The notes: generated by a model not told the origin, from the letters alone. Counted from the stretch's first letter, positions 50,511 through 61,707 are shown. The stretch: 64,000 bases of DNA from Schistocerca nitens (GCF_023898315.1 NC_064615.1:7202501-7266500); one strand, 5' to 3'. Numbers and translations: made by a program.

Positions 50511-51479
50511 TATTCCCTTAGAGCGCCGAGATTTAAGAGTTTCTACTTCAACAGTGTTATCATGAATGATTTTGCGAACCCTATATGGACCGTTATAAAG
50601 CAGAAAAAATTTGCGACACAAGCCTTTTCCTTTATGAGACAAACGGTGGGACTTAATTAATACCTTCTGACCAACTGACAAAGTTTTTAAACGACCAGGA
50701 CGTTTAGCTGATTTCTCTCTTCTAGCAGCCGCAGATGCAATATTTCGTAGAGCCAGGTTGACAACTTCAGAACGCCGCAGTTTCCGTGAAGGCGGAAAAG
50801 GAACGATTTCAGAAATGCGATTTGTTGGTACTTTATTTTTTAATATCAATAGAGGCGGTAAAGAAGTTGAGTCATTAGGAAGTTCATTCAGAATGTTTTG
50901 AAAAATATGAAGATACTGATCCCAAGTTCTGTGATTCTGATGACAATAAAGACGGCACAATTTATTGATTTCCTTCATCCATCTTTCTGAAGCGTTAGAT
51001 TGAGGGTGAAAAAGTGAAATGAAGATTGGTTTAATTTTACGACGCCGTAGAGTACGAAGCCAAATTTTAGAGCGAAACTGTGATCCATTATCTGATATAA
51101 CCTTATCAACATGACCCACTTCTTTAAGAAAATGTTTGATGAAAGCATTAGATACTGAACGAGCTGTGGCTTTGCGTAAAGGTGTAAAACACACGTATTT
51201 TGATGTCAATTCCACTGCTACGAAAATGTACGCAAAACCATTAGTAGAACGAACCACTGGACCGAAGAAATCGACTGCAGCCATGTCCTTTAATTTCGCT
51301 GGAATGATAGGAAACAATGGTGCTCTGTGAGAAACAGTTGGCGGCTTAGCCTTTTGACATAATTTGCATTTGGCAAGAACAGTTCGAATACGTTTTTCCA
51401 TATTACTGAAGTAGCAATTTTCTCGTAATTTATGAAAGCATTTTCTGGGACCAAAGTACGCATAACTGAAATGTGTAAA
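50511..51479 (-). pseudogene. Integrase of Gypsy-B, interrupted by Gypsy-A
   Basis: Minus-strand integrase, open over about 320 codons. The N-terminal zinc-binding region starts near 51,475 with HISYAYFGPRKC-like coding (frame of the integrase) and reaches CKLCQKAK. The catalytic core has Asp in AVDFFGP, Asp in VISDNGSQF and Glu in SNASERW, 34 residues separating the last two. Towards the end the GPYRVRKI motif marks the usual C-terminal domain. At 50,511 the coding sequence enters the 3' LTR of Gypsy-A. About a dozen further codons lie on the other side at 38,441-38,480. The domain looks undamaged apart from that split. Confidence 0.88.
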
Positions 51480-51874
51480 CGAGGTGTGGCCAAATCATCC
51501 AATCTAACAAAGCGTCTAACAAAATTACTGACACCAAGGAAACTACGAACATCACGTTTTGTGGAAGGAACAGCGTAATTACGAATAACGTCTAGTTTCT
51601 CTGGATCAGGAAGAATACCGTCTGTAGAAATAATGTGACCGAGAAATTTCACTTGAGAACGACCAAATTCAGATTTTTCCAAGTTCACTGTCATGCCAAC
51701 TCGTGCAAAAATACGTAATAATGAATCCAAAATTTTGTTGTGCTCACTCCAAGAACGTTTAGCAATAAGAATGTCGTCAACATATGAAGTAATATTGTCA
51801 CGAAGATAAACAGGTAAAATTTCGTTTAAACTATGAATGAATGCTGCAGAAAATATAGTAAGTCCAAACGGTAA
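51480..51874 (-). pseudogene. Reverse transcriptase fragment of Gypsy-B
   Basis: The C-terminal half of the reverse transcriptase palm and thumb, starting abruptly at LPFGLTIFSAAF near 51,874. Catalytic SYVDDILIA follows near 51,780, then VNLEKSEFGRSQVKFLGHII and VRSFLGVSNFVRRFVRL. The fragment then joins integrase coding in another frame, with no RNase H between. The N-terminal half of RT, protease and the end of gag are missing too. The enzyme cannot work, so this copy depends on others or is dead. Confidence 0.87.
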
Positions 51875-52094
51875 TTTCCAAAGTCACTTTTGGGTAAAAT
51901 CGTCAAATCCGGTTATTTTTTACCTACTGTCTAGATAGATGGATAGTTGAAGAGTTGTTTTTTATAGATGCAAAGAATAGTATAAGAGTAGGCAGCGGTG
52001 CAAGAAACTAAAAGGGAAATAGCACCACTACAGCTCGGGGCCCTATGCTCGCTACGGCACATATTCACTTAGTGTAGTGAATCCCCTGAGGACT
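51875..52094 (-). other. Deletion junction in Gypsy-B
   Basis: About 220 bp of unassigned sequence lies where the end of gag, protease and the first half of RT should be. It contains stops in all frames and no family motif I know. It may be filler or a small insertion remnant. Confidence 0.5.
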
Positions 52095-53474
52095 TTAATA
52101 GCTGCACATAAATTTCAGTTTGTGAATTAGTGGCAAATTTGGCGGAAGCGCGTACGTAAATTGATCTAACCATGCACATGGATGTATGTCATTCTTAGAA
52201 TTGCGGAATATCTTGATCTTCCGAACAGTCAAGAAGTGTTTATAGTCAACGTTTTCGCCTCGTGGCGACAAAGACCTAGCGCGTCTGTCCCAGTTTGAAT
52301 GTCGATTATTGTCAAGTTCGCGCGCCTGGCGCTCTCTTGTTGCATCCCGTAAATGAAACAAAATATTTTCTTCAAACCCCTCTGCTATCTGTGATTCCAA
52401 ATTTCTTTTGCTGTCTTTTCCTACGATTTCGCCTTCAATATGTTTGACTTGCATTCGTAATGCCTCAACTTCCCTTTTAACGCGTTCATTAAATTTTCCC
52501 TGATTTTCAACATGTTTATTTATGTTCTGGTACTCTTCAGTTTCCGCAAATGGCAATGGAGCTGTATCATCCGAATCTCTGTCCCCCTTTAAACTAAGAC
52601 TTGTCAATTTATCTGAAATCTCCTCATCTCTTTCCAATAAGTTTACGTCTTCCGTAAGTGTCGCGACTCGGGTTTCGGTATTGTCACATTTAGTAGTTAA
52701 CTGTTCACACTGTTGCGTTAAGTCATTTGGTAAGGATTCCTCGATTCTTTCAAATACTTCTTCCTTATCGTGTGCACGTTGTAAATTTAACTCTGAAAAA
52801 TTTTGTACTACCACGCGATCTCTTTCTTCCTGTTCTCTATCTTGTTCCCTTTGTGTAATCTCCACTGCAATTAATCTATTATTGTGAGAATTCAAAATCG
52901 GTTGTACTTCTTCCCTAATTTCTTTCTTTAATTCATCTTTCATATTTTTGAAACATGTCCCTATTTGTAAATCTAACCGTGTTTCCAGTGTTCCCATATC
53001 AGTTTTTAATTCAGATCCCAAAGTTCCCATCTCGGTTTTAATTGTTCCTATTTCTGTTTTTAATTCAGATCCTTGTGAGTCTAACTGTGTTGCCAAAGTT
53101 CCTATCTCTGTTTTAATTGTTCCTATTTGTGATCCCAAATTTAATATTGCACCCATCAACTGCTCCATAATAGCCGGTTCGAAATTCCTTTCGCCCCTAA
53201 CATTTCCCGCAAAACCAGTTTCATTCGTCATAGCTGTAAAGCTATCTGTGTTCGATGCTATTCCAGAATTTTCTATCGTTAATCTCGTATTCTGTGAATT
53301 TTCTGATTGAGAAAAATTTTGAAATGGTTCCGGACTGTCTTCCCGACTTATTAAATTGTTTCCAACTCCATTATTCATCATACTGTTGTCCTGTGTTGGC
53401 GAGTTCGCCATGTCGACAATTTCGTCATTCTCACTATTCATCATTTTCGCCTTTTTCATTGATCGCGTAATCAT
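52095..53474 (-). pseudogene. gag: Gag of Gypsy-B, C-terminally truncated
   Basis: 459 codons on the minus strand from an ATG at 53,472-53,474. The first 100 residues are polar and low complexity (Asn, Ser and Glu rich). Residues about 105-195 are built from repeats of the form IGTIKTEIGTL and LGSELKTDMGTL, with heptad spacing typical of a coiled coil. Further coiled coil extends to about 350. A capsid-like domain begins near 430 (HPCAWLDQFTYALPPNLPL) but stops at LKFMCSY, where the deletion junction starts. Gypsy-A gag has the same layout (acidic head, repeat coiled coil, capsid-like domain), so the two are related in architecture but not close in sequence. It lacks its RNA-binding tail. Confidence 0.85.
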
Positions 53475-53812
53475 TTACAAAACGTACAAAACTCGTTACT
53501 GTACGAAAATTACACACAATGCCTCTTTATTTCCAACAATACCATTCACACGAAATGCTTCCCTCAACCACGATTAACGAACAATTGAAATCTTCCTAAC
53601 TGCACAAAATTGTCAAACCCGTATACAAGATAACAAAATTAAATTCTGCAAAAAAAAAAAAAAAATACCATTAGAAGAGTGACAATTACCAAATCTACAC
53701 ATGCAAAATAGACTACAGTTACTAAACTACAAAGTACTACAACAATACTACTGTCTACTATTTTTACAATCAGAAGAATTCCAAGGGACGATCCGAAGCA
53801 GCGGTCGCCACG
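53475..53812 (-). other. Leader and primer-binding site of Gypsy-B
   Basis: Between the 5' LTR and gag. Read on the minus strand, CG then TGGCGACCGCTGCTTCGG follows the LTR end CCCCATGCA. The rest is AT-rich and non-coding, with a run of 15 A residues on the plus strand near 53,652. Confidence 0.75.
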
Positions 53813-54566
53813 TGCATGGGGGCTTAATTAAATGAAATGAAAATAATTTTAATTTTTTGATTTAGTAGCTGGCTGTCCGATTACGAAGTCTCGTAACGGT
53901 TGGCCCTGACTAGTATTATTACGCTATCTGACTGCATAGAACAATAACAAAGAATGAAATGGAAATTTTCATTAACACAATTAGTTAATTAAGTCCCCAG
54001 CAACTATAAAACCTACGAAACCAAAGCACAAGTATAACTGTTCTGTGTGTGGAAGTATGACTCAACGTACGCATCTGGCACGGTTCTTCTTCAATAACAC
54101 AAGAAATTTTAAACATCATTTATACTGAATTAATTAAAGGAAATAAAAATACCATAATTACTCAAGAAAACCAGAATTACACTCTAATCCCAGAACACAA
54201 GCCAGATGCTTTGTTGACTGAACCTGTAATGAAGCATTATTAACGACATTAAATAATGAAAAATAAATCAAGTTTCGTTACCTTCATATATTGACCAAAA
54301 TCACTCTAATAATTACAATATATCTCCACACCGACTCGCTATTACCACATCTCAACAAGAACTTTTCAGTATCACATCTCAGCAAGCACTGCCTACTAGC
54401 TCATCTCAACAAACACTCCTCACTACGACATCTCAGCACTGACTACCACGAGTTCTCCCAAAGCACTGCCCACTACGACATCTCAATAATCACTGCCAGT
54501 GGAGGCGGCGGAACAATACTCTCTAGCGCGATCTCTGGCGCTGTGGCTCAGTGTAGCCACCTTTCA
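53813..54566 (-). repeat. 5' LTR of Gypsy-B
   Basis: 754 bp, about 98-99% like the 3' LTR by eye. Differences cluster in the first 60 bp (plus-strand numbering) and include GCGCGATCTCTGG against GCGCGGTCTCTGG. Confidence 0.92.
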
Positions 54567-54570
54567 ATCT

Positions 54571-55174
54571 CTAGCTAGTTGAGAACCTGGCGTTGCTCAG
54601 GTGTATATTTATTCCAGTTTTCTATTACACCAGCAGCTCCTTCCCCCTCTCTCTGTCCGTCTCCAAATCCTCTCCCCCCTCTTTCTGTCCATATCGATTC
54701 CCCCACTTCTTGTCCATCTCCTCCTGCCCCTCTCTGTATCCATCTTCTCCTCCCCCACCTTTCTGTCCACCTCCTCCAACTCTCACTTTTTCTCCATCTA
54801 CACTTATCCTTCTCCTTGTACATAGTCTTTCACCTCTCTTTTTCCCCTCTCTTATGTCACGTCCATCCCCTCCTCACCCACTCTCTCTGTTCATCTATTC
54901 CTCACCCCTCTGTTCACATCCTCTACCTCCCACCTCCCACTCATAGTTGATTTCCTCCTGCCCCTTTCTCTATCCGCCCCTCCCCTCTCTCTCTCTCTTC
55001 ATCTGCTCTTACCCCTGCCTTATTCCACCCACTCCTTCCCTTCTGTCCATCTGTTCCTTCCCCCTCAATCCACCCATCCTACCCCTACAAGCCCACGTCC
55101 TCCTAGCCTACAATCTTCTCCTCACCCCTTCTATATTGATCTCCTAAAACTACTAACTAAACTCCTCCCTACCG
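54571..55174 (+). repeat. CT-rich simple sequence
   Basis: From about 54,640 the sequence is almost only C and T, with short motifs such as CTCTCTGTCCATCTCCTCC repeated irregularly. The long open frames here are a product of composition, not genes. Confidence 0.85.
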
Positions 55175-55447
55175 ACCGGCCGCCGTGTCATCCTCAGCTC
55201 ACAGGATATGGAGGGGCATGTGGTCAGCACACTGCTCTCCTGGCTGTATGTCAGTTTTACGAGACCAGGGCCACTACTTCGCGATCAAGTAGCTCCTCAG
55301 TTTGCTTCACAAGGGCTGAGTGCACCCCACTTGCCAACAGCGCTTGGCAGACCGGATGGTCACCCATACAAGTGCTAGCCCAGCCCGACAGCGCTTAACT
55401 TCGGTGATCTGACGGGAACCGGCGTTACCACTGTGCCAATGCCATTG
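55175..55447 (-). mobile_element. 5S-rRNA-derived SINE (SINE3-like)
   Basis: The right half, read on the minus strand, follows 5S rRNA: it includes GGTTCCCGTCAGATCACCGA, AGTTAAGCGCTGTCGGGC and GTATGGGTGACCATCC, the internal promoter and central region of 5S rRNA. The left half (GCCGCCGTGTCATCCTCAGC) is a body I recognise from orthopteran copies. It sits inside the CT-rich tract. Divergence from true 5S rRNA rules out a functional gene. Confidence 0.85.
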
Positions 55448-55850
55448 GCATATTCACCTCCCCTGATATTTTTGACCATCTCCTCCTCCTATCTCCTCCC
55501 TCCCCCCTCTCTATATCTCTACATCTCCTCATCAGCCCTCTTCCTCTCACTGTCCATCTCCTTCTCTCTCTCCCTCTCTGTCCATCTCTTCCTCTTTTCT
55601 TTTTCTATCCTTCTCCTGTCCTCCCCTCTCCCAGTCCACCTTCTGATCTTCCTGTTCTCCGTCTATTTCCTCCTCTCCCTCTCTCTGTCCATCTCCTACT
55701 ATTCCGTTTCTCTCTCCAATTCTTCCTTTCCCTCTTTCTGTCCATCATCTCTTCCTCCCTCCCCTCCCCCATCTATGTCCATTTCCTCCTTCCCACTTCT
55801 TTCTATCCATTTCTCCCTCCACCTCCTCTCTCCATGTTGTCACTTTCACC
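55448..55850 (+). repeat. CT-rich simple sequence, continued
   Basis: Same composition as 54,640-55,174, so the 5S-type SINE probably inserted into one tract. The 156-residue frame over it is low complexity. Confidence 0.8.
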
Positions 55851-56720
55851 CCAATATGAGGTTGCTGGTTCTAGCCCCTGTAGACTTTCTTCCCAGATGG
55901 TAAGTAATATGTGTACCAGTTTTGTTGAAATCGAGCTAAGGCTTTAGTAGAAGCTTTTTATTCGGGACTTTGCTCGATTATGCACTTTTTACATATATTT
56001 CACATGTACTGAACATATGTCACTCATCTCTGTCAAATTTCGACTTGCATTTCCGTTTTCACGCAGCTCAATATTTATGATGGCATATGTGTTGAACAGT
56101 AATATAATTTTGTGAGTACATCGAGTGGTGGATACTGTCCGCGAAATGCTTTTCTAATCGAGTTGGTGGTAAAGAGGTAATAAATTGAAAGGCCATGCAT
56201 GATTCGGCAGTTTTCATGTATCTCAGTGTTTGTGACATGGTATCTCCTGAACTATGTGTTGTACACTCATATATTTTTGCAGATACATTCAGTAGTATAT
56301 GTGGATACTTTATGCAGAATGTGTTGAGAACAGAGGTAGCAGTAGAGAAACAATAAATTAAAACGTCATACGTGATGCGGCAGTTTTACCGCATGAACAA
56401 CGAAAATGTAATAAGTGATCAACTTTATTCCTTTCGTCATTTGGTGGGGATTTCAGCAAGAGAAAGTATCTTAAGGTTTTGAAATTATGTGTAAAGTTTC
56501 TTGAAAGTCACTAAGCGCTATTGGATGAATATTTTCAGATTATCTGCGCGTCGTGACGTCCGATACTTTTTCGCTCCCACCCTCATCCCTCAAAATGGGA
56601 GGTGGCTATTACACCGAGAATGGCTCTTTCCAGACAGTAAGTGATATGTGTACAATGTTTGGTTCGAATTGATTCAGTGATTTAATAGGAGATATGGAAT
56701 ATACATACATACATAAATCC
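55851..56720. repeat. Unclassified interspersed repeat with internal duplications and CATA tail
   Basis: GTAAGTAATATGTGTACCAG (55,901) and GTAAGTGATATGTGTACAAT (56,638) mark a recurring stretch of about 90 bp. Between them a unit of roughly 170-180 bp occurs twice (each with GGTGGATACTGTCC or TGTGGATACTTTAT and ATGATTCGGCAG or TGATGCGGCAG). The right end runs into CATACATACATA. From memory it resembles an orthopteran repeat whose class I cannot assign. Confidence 0.55.
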
Positions 56721-57024
56721 ACTTTTATAATTTGTTGGATTTAGCAGTCAGATCACGTTACTAGTTAGATTATTAGACTAAATTCTGTGTTTGAGAGACA
56801 ATCTGTTTAATTCAGGGATATCCGAACTTACTTCCTAGGGAATCCGCTTTCAAAACCTTCCTGGAACCTTACAACGTGAACACTTCCATGCATTATTTCT
56901 GGGACCTAGTGATGCAAAACTATGAAATATGCCTTGAAATTGATAGCAATAGACGTGATGAAGAAGTGGACAGGAAGAGAATGGCTTAAGGTCTCGTCCA
57001 CGAAGACATGAGTAGAGGAGTAGA
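56721..57024. other. No recognisable feature
   Basis: AT-rich spacer. Nothing recognised. Confidence 0.4.
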
Positions 57025-57205
57025 GGCGGATTGGATTAAATGAGGATCAGATGGGATATCAGCGGTAACTTTAATGTAAGTATTTCGGCATTCGACTTAA
57101 GCGATTTGGGAAAAAAATGTCTGGGCTCACGTATGGGAATTCGAACCCCTTTCCATTTCAGTGCGCGGGTACAGTTTGTTAATCACTGCATTACCTCACT
57201 TGGCG
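57025..57205 (-). mobile_element. SINE family B, old copy
   Basis: The reverse-strand order of family-B landmarks is recognisable: TTAAGCGATTTGGGAAAA, GGAATTCGAACCCCTTTCC (B-box region) and AATCACTGCATTACCTCACT. It is strongly diverged. Confidence 0.65.
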
Positions 57206-58299
57206 ACTGTGGTCAGGAAGAATACGCGAGAAAAGAAAAACGTGGAAGGCAGAACGACAGGAAAATATAGGCCAGGGCAGACAAAAGAAAAGAGACAAAA
57301 TGCAACGATTTTCCTTAAAACAAAGTGAAAGAGACGGACGAAGGTGAAAATTAGACAAATATAACGGGAGAAGTAATTAATGGGAGCCATTCACTGTTTG
57401 CCTGTGGCGGGGTTATTGTCAGTAGAGCACAGTGCTTCAGGTACTTCATAGAAGCAGGCTGGTGGTGAAGCATACGTGTGCCTCCGTAACTTTGTAACAG
57501 CAATGAACGCAGAGCTCAAGACAGTGCCTTAGTCCTCGCTGCGTGCAAAGTAACCCAACTCCTCGACTGTTCCGAAGTGTGTCTCAGCAGGTGCGAGCGA
57601 GCCACGGGCCTTTTGCGGCCAGGTCATAAAGGAAAATTTCGTCTGGGAGGGCTCTGGTCGTTCCGACGCCCTCTCACGCTTCGACAGGGACACCGTTTTA
57701 CGCTTGGCCGCGGTTTTTCTGTTCACACAGTGACCGCAAAAGTGGTTTCCGCTTTATTATAGTGATTATACGTTTTGAGGTCTTTGAAAGAAAGGGATGT
57801 AGGAAAATTTCTTGCTACAGAATAATAAATTGTTTTCCATAAACACTGCGCTGTATTGCCATTTTTCACGCTGTTTGAACACCGTTACTTCCTGTATAAG
57901 TACCTGGCGTTAGCAACAATAAATTGATTATAAATTACTCAGACGTGTATCAGGTGTTGCATCACAAAGGAATGAGATAAATATGATGGAGAAATGCCTG
58001 CAAAAAGACGCGCAGAAATAGAAAAAGAAATCATCGTCGGAAGAACTGACTCGTCATATAAAAAGAGTCGAAACAGCCTATGGTGAAATTGAAACCAAGT
58101 GTGGCCTACGAGTAAAATAGGAAATCTACTGCTAAACGCAGAGGGATGAGCAGATAGGTAGAACGATTACATTAGATGGCTCTGTGGACGAATTGTCTGA
58201 TGACGTGATAGGAGAATAAATTGGAGGCGATATAAAAAAGATATAGCATCCAATATTAGAGTCAGAATTTAAAATAACTTTGGAAGATTGAAATTAAAT
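57206..58299. other. No recognisable feature
   Basis: The part 57,500-57,760 is richer in GC than its surroundings and has short frames on both strands, none resembling a known protein. Confidence 0.4.
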
Positions 58300-59531
58300 A
58301 AAGCAGAAAGGACATGTCATTCGATCGGAATTTCTAAAATCGTTGGAGGGCAGTGGCAATAAACTACTTTAAGCTGGTGTGTAGAATCCATGAGACTGGT
58401 GACATACCACCAGACTTGCAAAAAAATGTCATCCACTAAATTCCCAAGATACCGATAGCACATACGTGTGAGAACTGTCGCACAATCAGCTTAACAGCTC
58501 ATGAGTGCAAATTCTAGACAAGAAAAATATACAGACCAATGGAATATAAAATTAAGTTGTTAGACGAAAATCAGTTTGGCAAAGACTGAAGAAAAATCAA
58601 ATTCATAGGATTTGTCGACGTGTAAAAAGCGTTCGGCAAGGTAAAATGGATGTTAGAAATTCAGAGAAAAATAAGCGCAAGCTACAGGGAAGATGAGCTG
58701 TATACAATATTTGCAAGAACCAAAACGGAGCAATGATACTGGAAGACCAACAACGAAGTGCTCAGATTAAAATGAGTAAGACAGAGACGCAGTGTTTTGT
58801 CCCTACTTTTCAATATCTGTATCGAAGAAGCAATGGACGGAAAGAAAAGAAAGGTTCAACAGTGGCATTAAAATTCAAGGTGAAAGATATCAGTGATAAG
58901 ACTCGCTATGACATTGCTATTCTCAGTGAGAGTGAAGAAGAATTAAAAGATTTGTTGATGGGATGAACAGTCTAACGAGTACAGAATGTGGACTGAGAAT
59001 ACATAGAAGAAAGACGAAAGTAGCGAGAAGTAGGAGAAATGAGAATAGCGAGAAACGTAACATAGTGATCATAAAGTAGATGAAGTTTAGGGATATTGCT
59101 ACCTTATAAGTAAAATAGCCCATGACAGACGAAGGAACGAGGCATAAAATACAACCTTATACAGTCAAAGCGGGCGTTCGTGGCCATAGAAATTCTGCTA
59201 GCATCAAACACACGACTTATTTTGAGCAGGAAACTTTGAGGATGTGTGTATGTAGGAGATCATTGTGTGGCAGGGAATCATCAACTGTAGGAAGGCCAGA
59301 AAAGAAGAGAATGGAATTGTTTGAGATGTGCTGCAGAAGAACATCGAAATTTATGCAGATCGGTAACATAAGGAGGAGGCTCATTTAAGAATCGACGAAG
59401 AACGGAGCATCTGGAAAACACTGAGAAGAAGGGTGAGGATGATAGTAAATGTCTTAAGACTTGATGGAATACCTACCGTGGCACCAGGAGGAGATGTAGA
59501 GAGTAAAGCAACGGGTGAAAAAAAAAAAAAT
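58300..59531 (+). mobile_element. RTE-like LINE, decayed, with A-rich 3' end
   Basis: Plus-strand RTE-type remnant. Near 58,370-58,420 the order YFKLVCRIHETGDIPPDLQK is readable, the block before the palm. Near 58,566 EISFGKD-like coding and, at 58,910, DIAILSESEEELKDLL correspond to RTE blocks (the last usually follows the YADD region). The C-terminus near 59,300 reads RMELFEMCCRRTSKFM. It ends in a run of A at about 59,519-59,530. Stops occur throughout. Confidence 0.72.
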
Positions 59532-59800
59532 ACTCGTGATGCAAGTTCAGAATTCTTGTAAGTGGTACAGTGCAGCCACAGTGCAGTCTTCTGTTGACTT
59601 ACATTGTTTAATACGGAATCCTTCCTCTTTCATAAACTGGGAAAAACTATTACACATTGGGAAAGTGTCGCGTCCGGTCCATTCGTCTACTATAGGATGT
59701 CTAGGAAGCTGTTTTCTGGGATAGGTAACAACAATTCAAGCTAATCTTATTAATGGAGTTTTTTATCGTAAATTAAATTGGCAATACCTAACTTCGCGTA
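59532..59800. other. No recognisable feature
   Basis: Short unassigned spacer between the LINE and the SINE. Confidence 0.35.
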
Positions 59801-60000
59801 AACGGCCGCTGTGGCCGAGCGATCCTAGGCGCTTCAGTCCGGAACCGCGCTGCTGCTGCGGTCGCAGGTTCGAATCCTGCCTCGTTCATGGATGTGTGTG
59901 ATGTCCTTAGGTTAGTTAGGTTTAAGTAGTTCTAAGTTCTAGGGGACTGATTGATGACCTCAGAAGTTTAGTCCCATAGTGTTCAGAGCCATTTGAACCT
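59801..60000 (+). mobile_element. SINE family A at the broken end of a Gypsy element
   Basis: CGGCCGCTGTGGCCGAGCG start and B box GGTTCGAATCC. The tail is GCCATTTGAACC followed by a run of C. No target duplication is visible, as one side is the truncated Gypsy-D. Confidence 0.88.
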
Positions 60001-60012
60001 CCCCCCCCCCCT

Positions 60013-61447
60013 TCCCGAAAGCGACGGACCGTCGTCGTGTGAGGACCGCGACAACGGCGGGGGAGGCCGGAGGGTGGACGCTGCGCTGGGCCGGCCGCTG
60101 TGGCTGCAGGGGACTTCGAGCTTCTAGTCGTACCCCGCCACCCGGCCCTCGCTCTGGCGGAAACGTCCCCTGGAAAACGACCAGAAGGACACGCGTCCAC
60201 CTCCGGAGGCCTATAACCAGATACGAAAGGCGACGGCTGCCGCGGTTTGGGCGGGTCCAGCTCCATGGGTAGGACAAGTGGAGGCGGAGGAGGCGAAGGC
60301 TCCGTCTCCACGGGGTCGTCCCGCGGTATCGTGATGACGCCCTCTGGTGGCTGCTGTGGCCGCGCTGTCCTCGGGATCTGTGAATCTGGGGAAGAGACAC
60401 AGGAGGATCACCGAGCACATGGCAGTGGGGAAGTTGATCGTGACGCTGGCGCTGCAAGCCGTCTGGACCTGAAAGGAGATAGATGCAGGCGCCAAGTCGA
60501 CGGACGATCTCGCTTCGCACCCACCGTCTGCTGTCGCTAAAAACCCTGTAAAAGACAATATCGTGCGGCCTTCCTTCGGCGCCGGATGCTGAGGAGGGTG
60601 GAGGACGTGGCGCAGTGTCCGATGGCGGCGACCGCGAAGCCATTCCGCCGGCGATGGTCCGTCTCGTAGGTGCGAACGATATCAGGCGAGAAACAGTTAC
60701 ACTGCTTGATCCCTGGTGTGTGCGGAGCGAAGTTTGGCCATCTACTGCTTGAAGGTTCGCACGAAACGTTCCGCTTCGCCTTTTGACTGTGGATGGAACG
60801 GTGCACTAGTTAGATGCTGTATGCCATTGCGTTCATAGATAGTTTCAAATTCATTTGACGTGAATTGAGGGCCATTATCTGACATTACAACGACAGGTAA
60901 ATCTTCGAGGCAAAAAACAGAGAACAACACCTGAATTGTGCTACGTGACGTTGTCGAGTTCTTTGGTACAATTGCACACACTGCCATTGTGATTGCGACT
61001 TGGGCCACGCAGAGAATTTTTCTGGCGGAGCGGACTGACTTTCCGCACATGCGTGACACTGAGACGTCATCTGTTCTGTTTGGGCGTCCATACGCTGCCA
61101 AGTACGTTGTCGACGCGCTAACAGTTCCGTACGAACAATCCCCCAGTGTCCTAGGGAAGTAACTTAAACACGTGTTTTTGCAATGCTGTAAGGTTCAACA
61201 CACGTGACTGATCACTGTCATTTTGTACAAGAATTACACCTTACTCTACAGCGAGGCTATACCGACATGCAAAGTATCGGCGCACTACAGAGTTCTTGAT
61301 GCTATGCTATGCAGTGAGCGAGGCCAAGATGTGCGAAAGTATTGTAGCAAAACGTTCAAATCTGCAATTTTCCGATAGTTCAGAGGAAAGCATTGAACAG
61401 ATTCAGAATCCTGAGCATCGATGTGACAACAAGATGCAGCAGAAGCG
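60013..61447 (-). pseudogene. Integrase and pol C-terminus of a GC-rich Gypsy element (Gypsy-D)
   Basis: Minus-strand remains of a K02A2.6-like Gypsy pol. The integrase core in 60,742-61,101 has VVMSDNGPQFTSNEFETIYE and SAPFHPQSKGEAERFVRTF, holding the second Asp and the Glu of the DDE triad. Upstream (61,170-61,440) is the eroded zinc-binding region, partly readable as DAQDSESVQCFPLNYRK and NCYGTV-like coding. Downstream of the core, coding resumes as a long proline- and arginine-rich tail across 60,013-60,740, with a stop and frame changes. GC content is far above the neighbouring elements. RNase H is missing, and no LTR is visible at the left end. Confidence 0.8.
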
Positions 61448-61453
61448 TCGAAG

Positions 61454-61656
61454 TCTATGCTTCAAATGGCTCTGAGCACTATGGGACTTAACATCTGTGG
61501 CCATCAGTCGCCTAGAACTTAGAACTACTTAAACCTAACTAACCTAAGGACATCACACACATCCATGCCCGAGGCAGGATTCGAACCTGCGACCGTAGTA
61601 GCCGCGCGGTTCCAGACTGAAGCGCCTAGAACCGCTCGGCTACCGTGGCCGGCCAA
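61454..61656 (-). mobile_element. SINE family A inside Gypsy-D
   Basis: Reverse-strand copy from TTCAAATGGCTCTGAGCACT to CCGTGGCCGGCC. B box on the plus strand is GGATTCGAACC. It lies where RNase H of Gypsy-D should be, with no clear target duplication, so its arrival may have been accompanied by a deletion. Confidence 0.92.
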
Positions 61657-61705
61657 GCGATGCAATGGAGCTGCCGCTTGTGCAGCATTCCGTATGAACC
61701 GAATG
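61657..61705 (-). pseudogene. Short Gypsy-D RT fragment between SINE and mariner
   Basis: Read on the minus strand it codes RFIRNAAQAAAPLHRLA, the stretch that follows the LGKMNNY of the RT fragment at 63,049 once the mariner is removed. It proves that the two Gypsy-D parts belong to one copy. Confidence 0.8.
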
Positions 61706-61707
61706 TA

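Larger units (their letters stand above)
33961..54566 (-). mobile_element. Gypsy-type LTR retrotransposon (Gypsy-B), minus strand, defective, interrupted by Gypsy-A
   Basis: Two LTRs of about 755 bp in the same orientation (33,961-34,717 and 53,813-54,566) bound the element. ATCT flanks both outer ends (33,957-33,960 and 54,567-54,570). Gag lies next to the right-hand LTR on the minus strand, so that one is the 5' LTR. The element would be about 8.6 kb without the 12-kb Gypsy-A insertion. Between gag and RT, and between RT and integrase, large parts are gone, including protease and RNase H. The LTRs differ at roughly ten positions by eye, so it is older than Gypsy-A. Confidence 0.92.

Noticed and set aside
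55330-55430. A working 5S rRNA gene
   Set aside because: Several changes from 5S rRNA and fusion to a SINE body. It is a derived SINE.
54579-55903. Long ORFs in several frames of the CT-rich tract
   Set aside because: Ser, Pro, Leu and Phe repeats follow from a C/T-only composition.
59801-60000. Functional tRNA genes at the TGGCCGAGCGG/GGTTCGAATCC sites
   Set aside because: All copies run into the same SINE body, lack a paired acceptor stem and often have target duplications.
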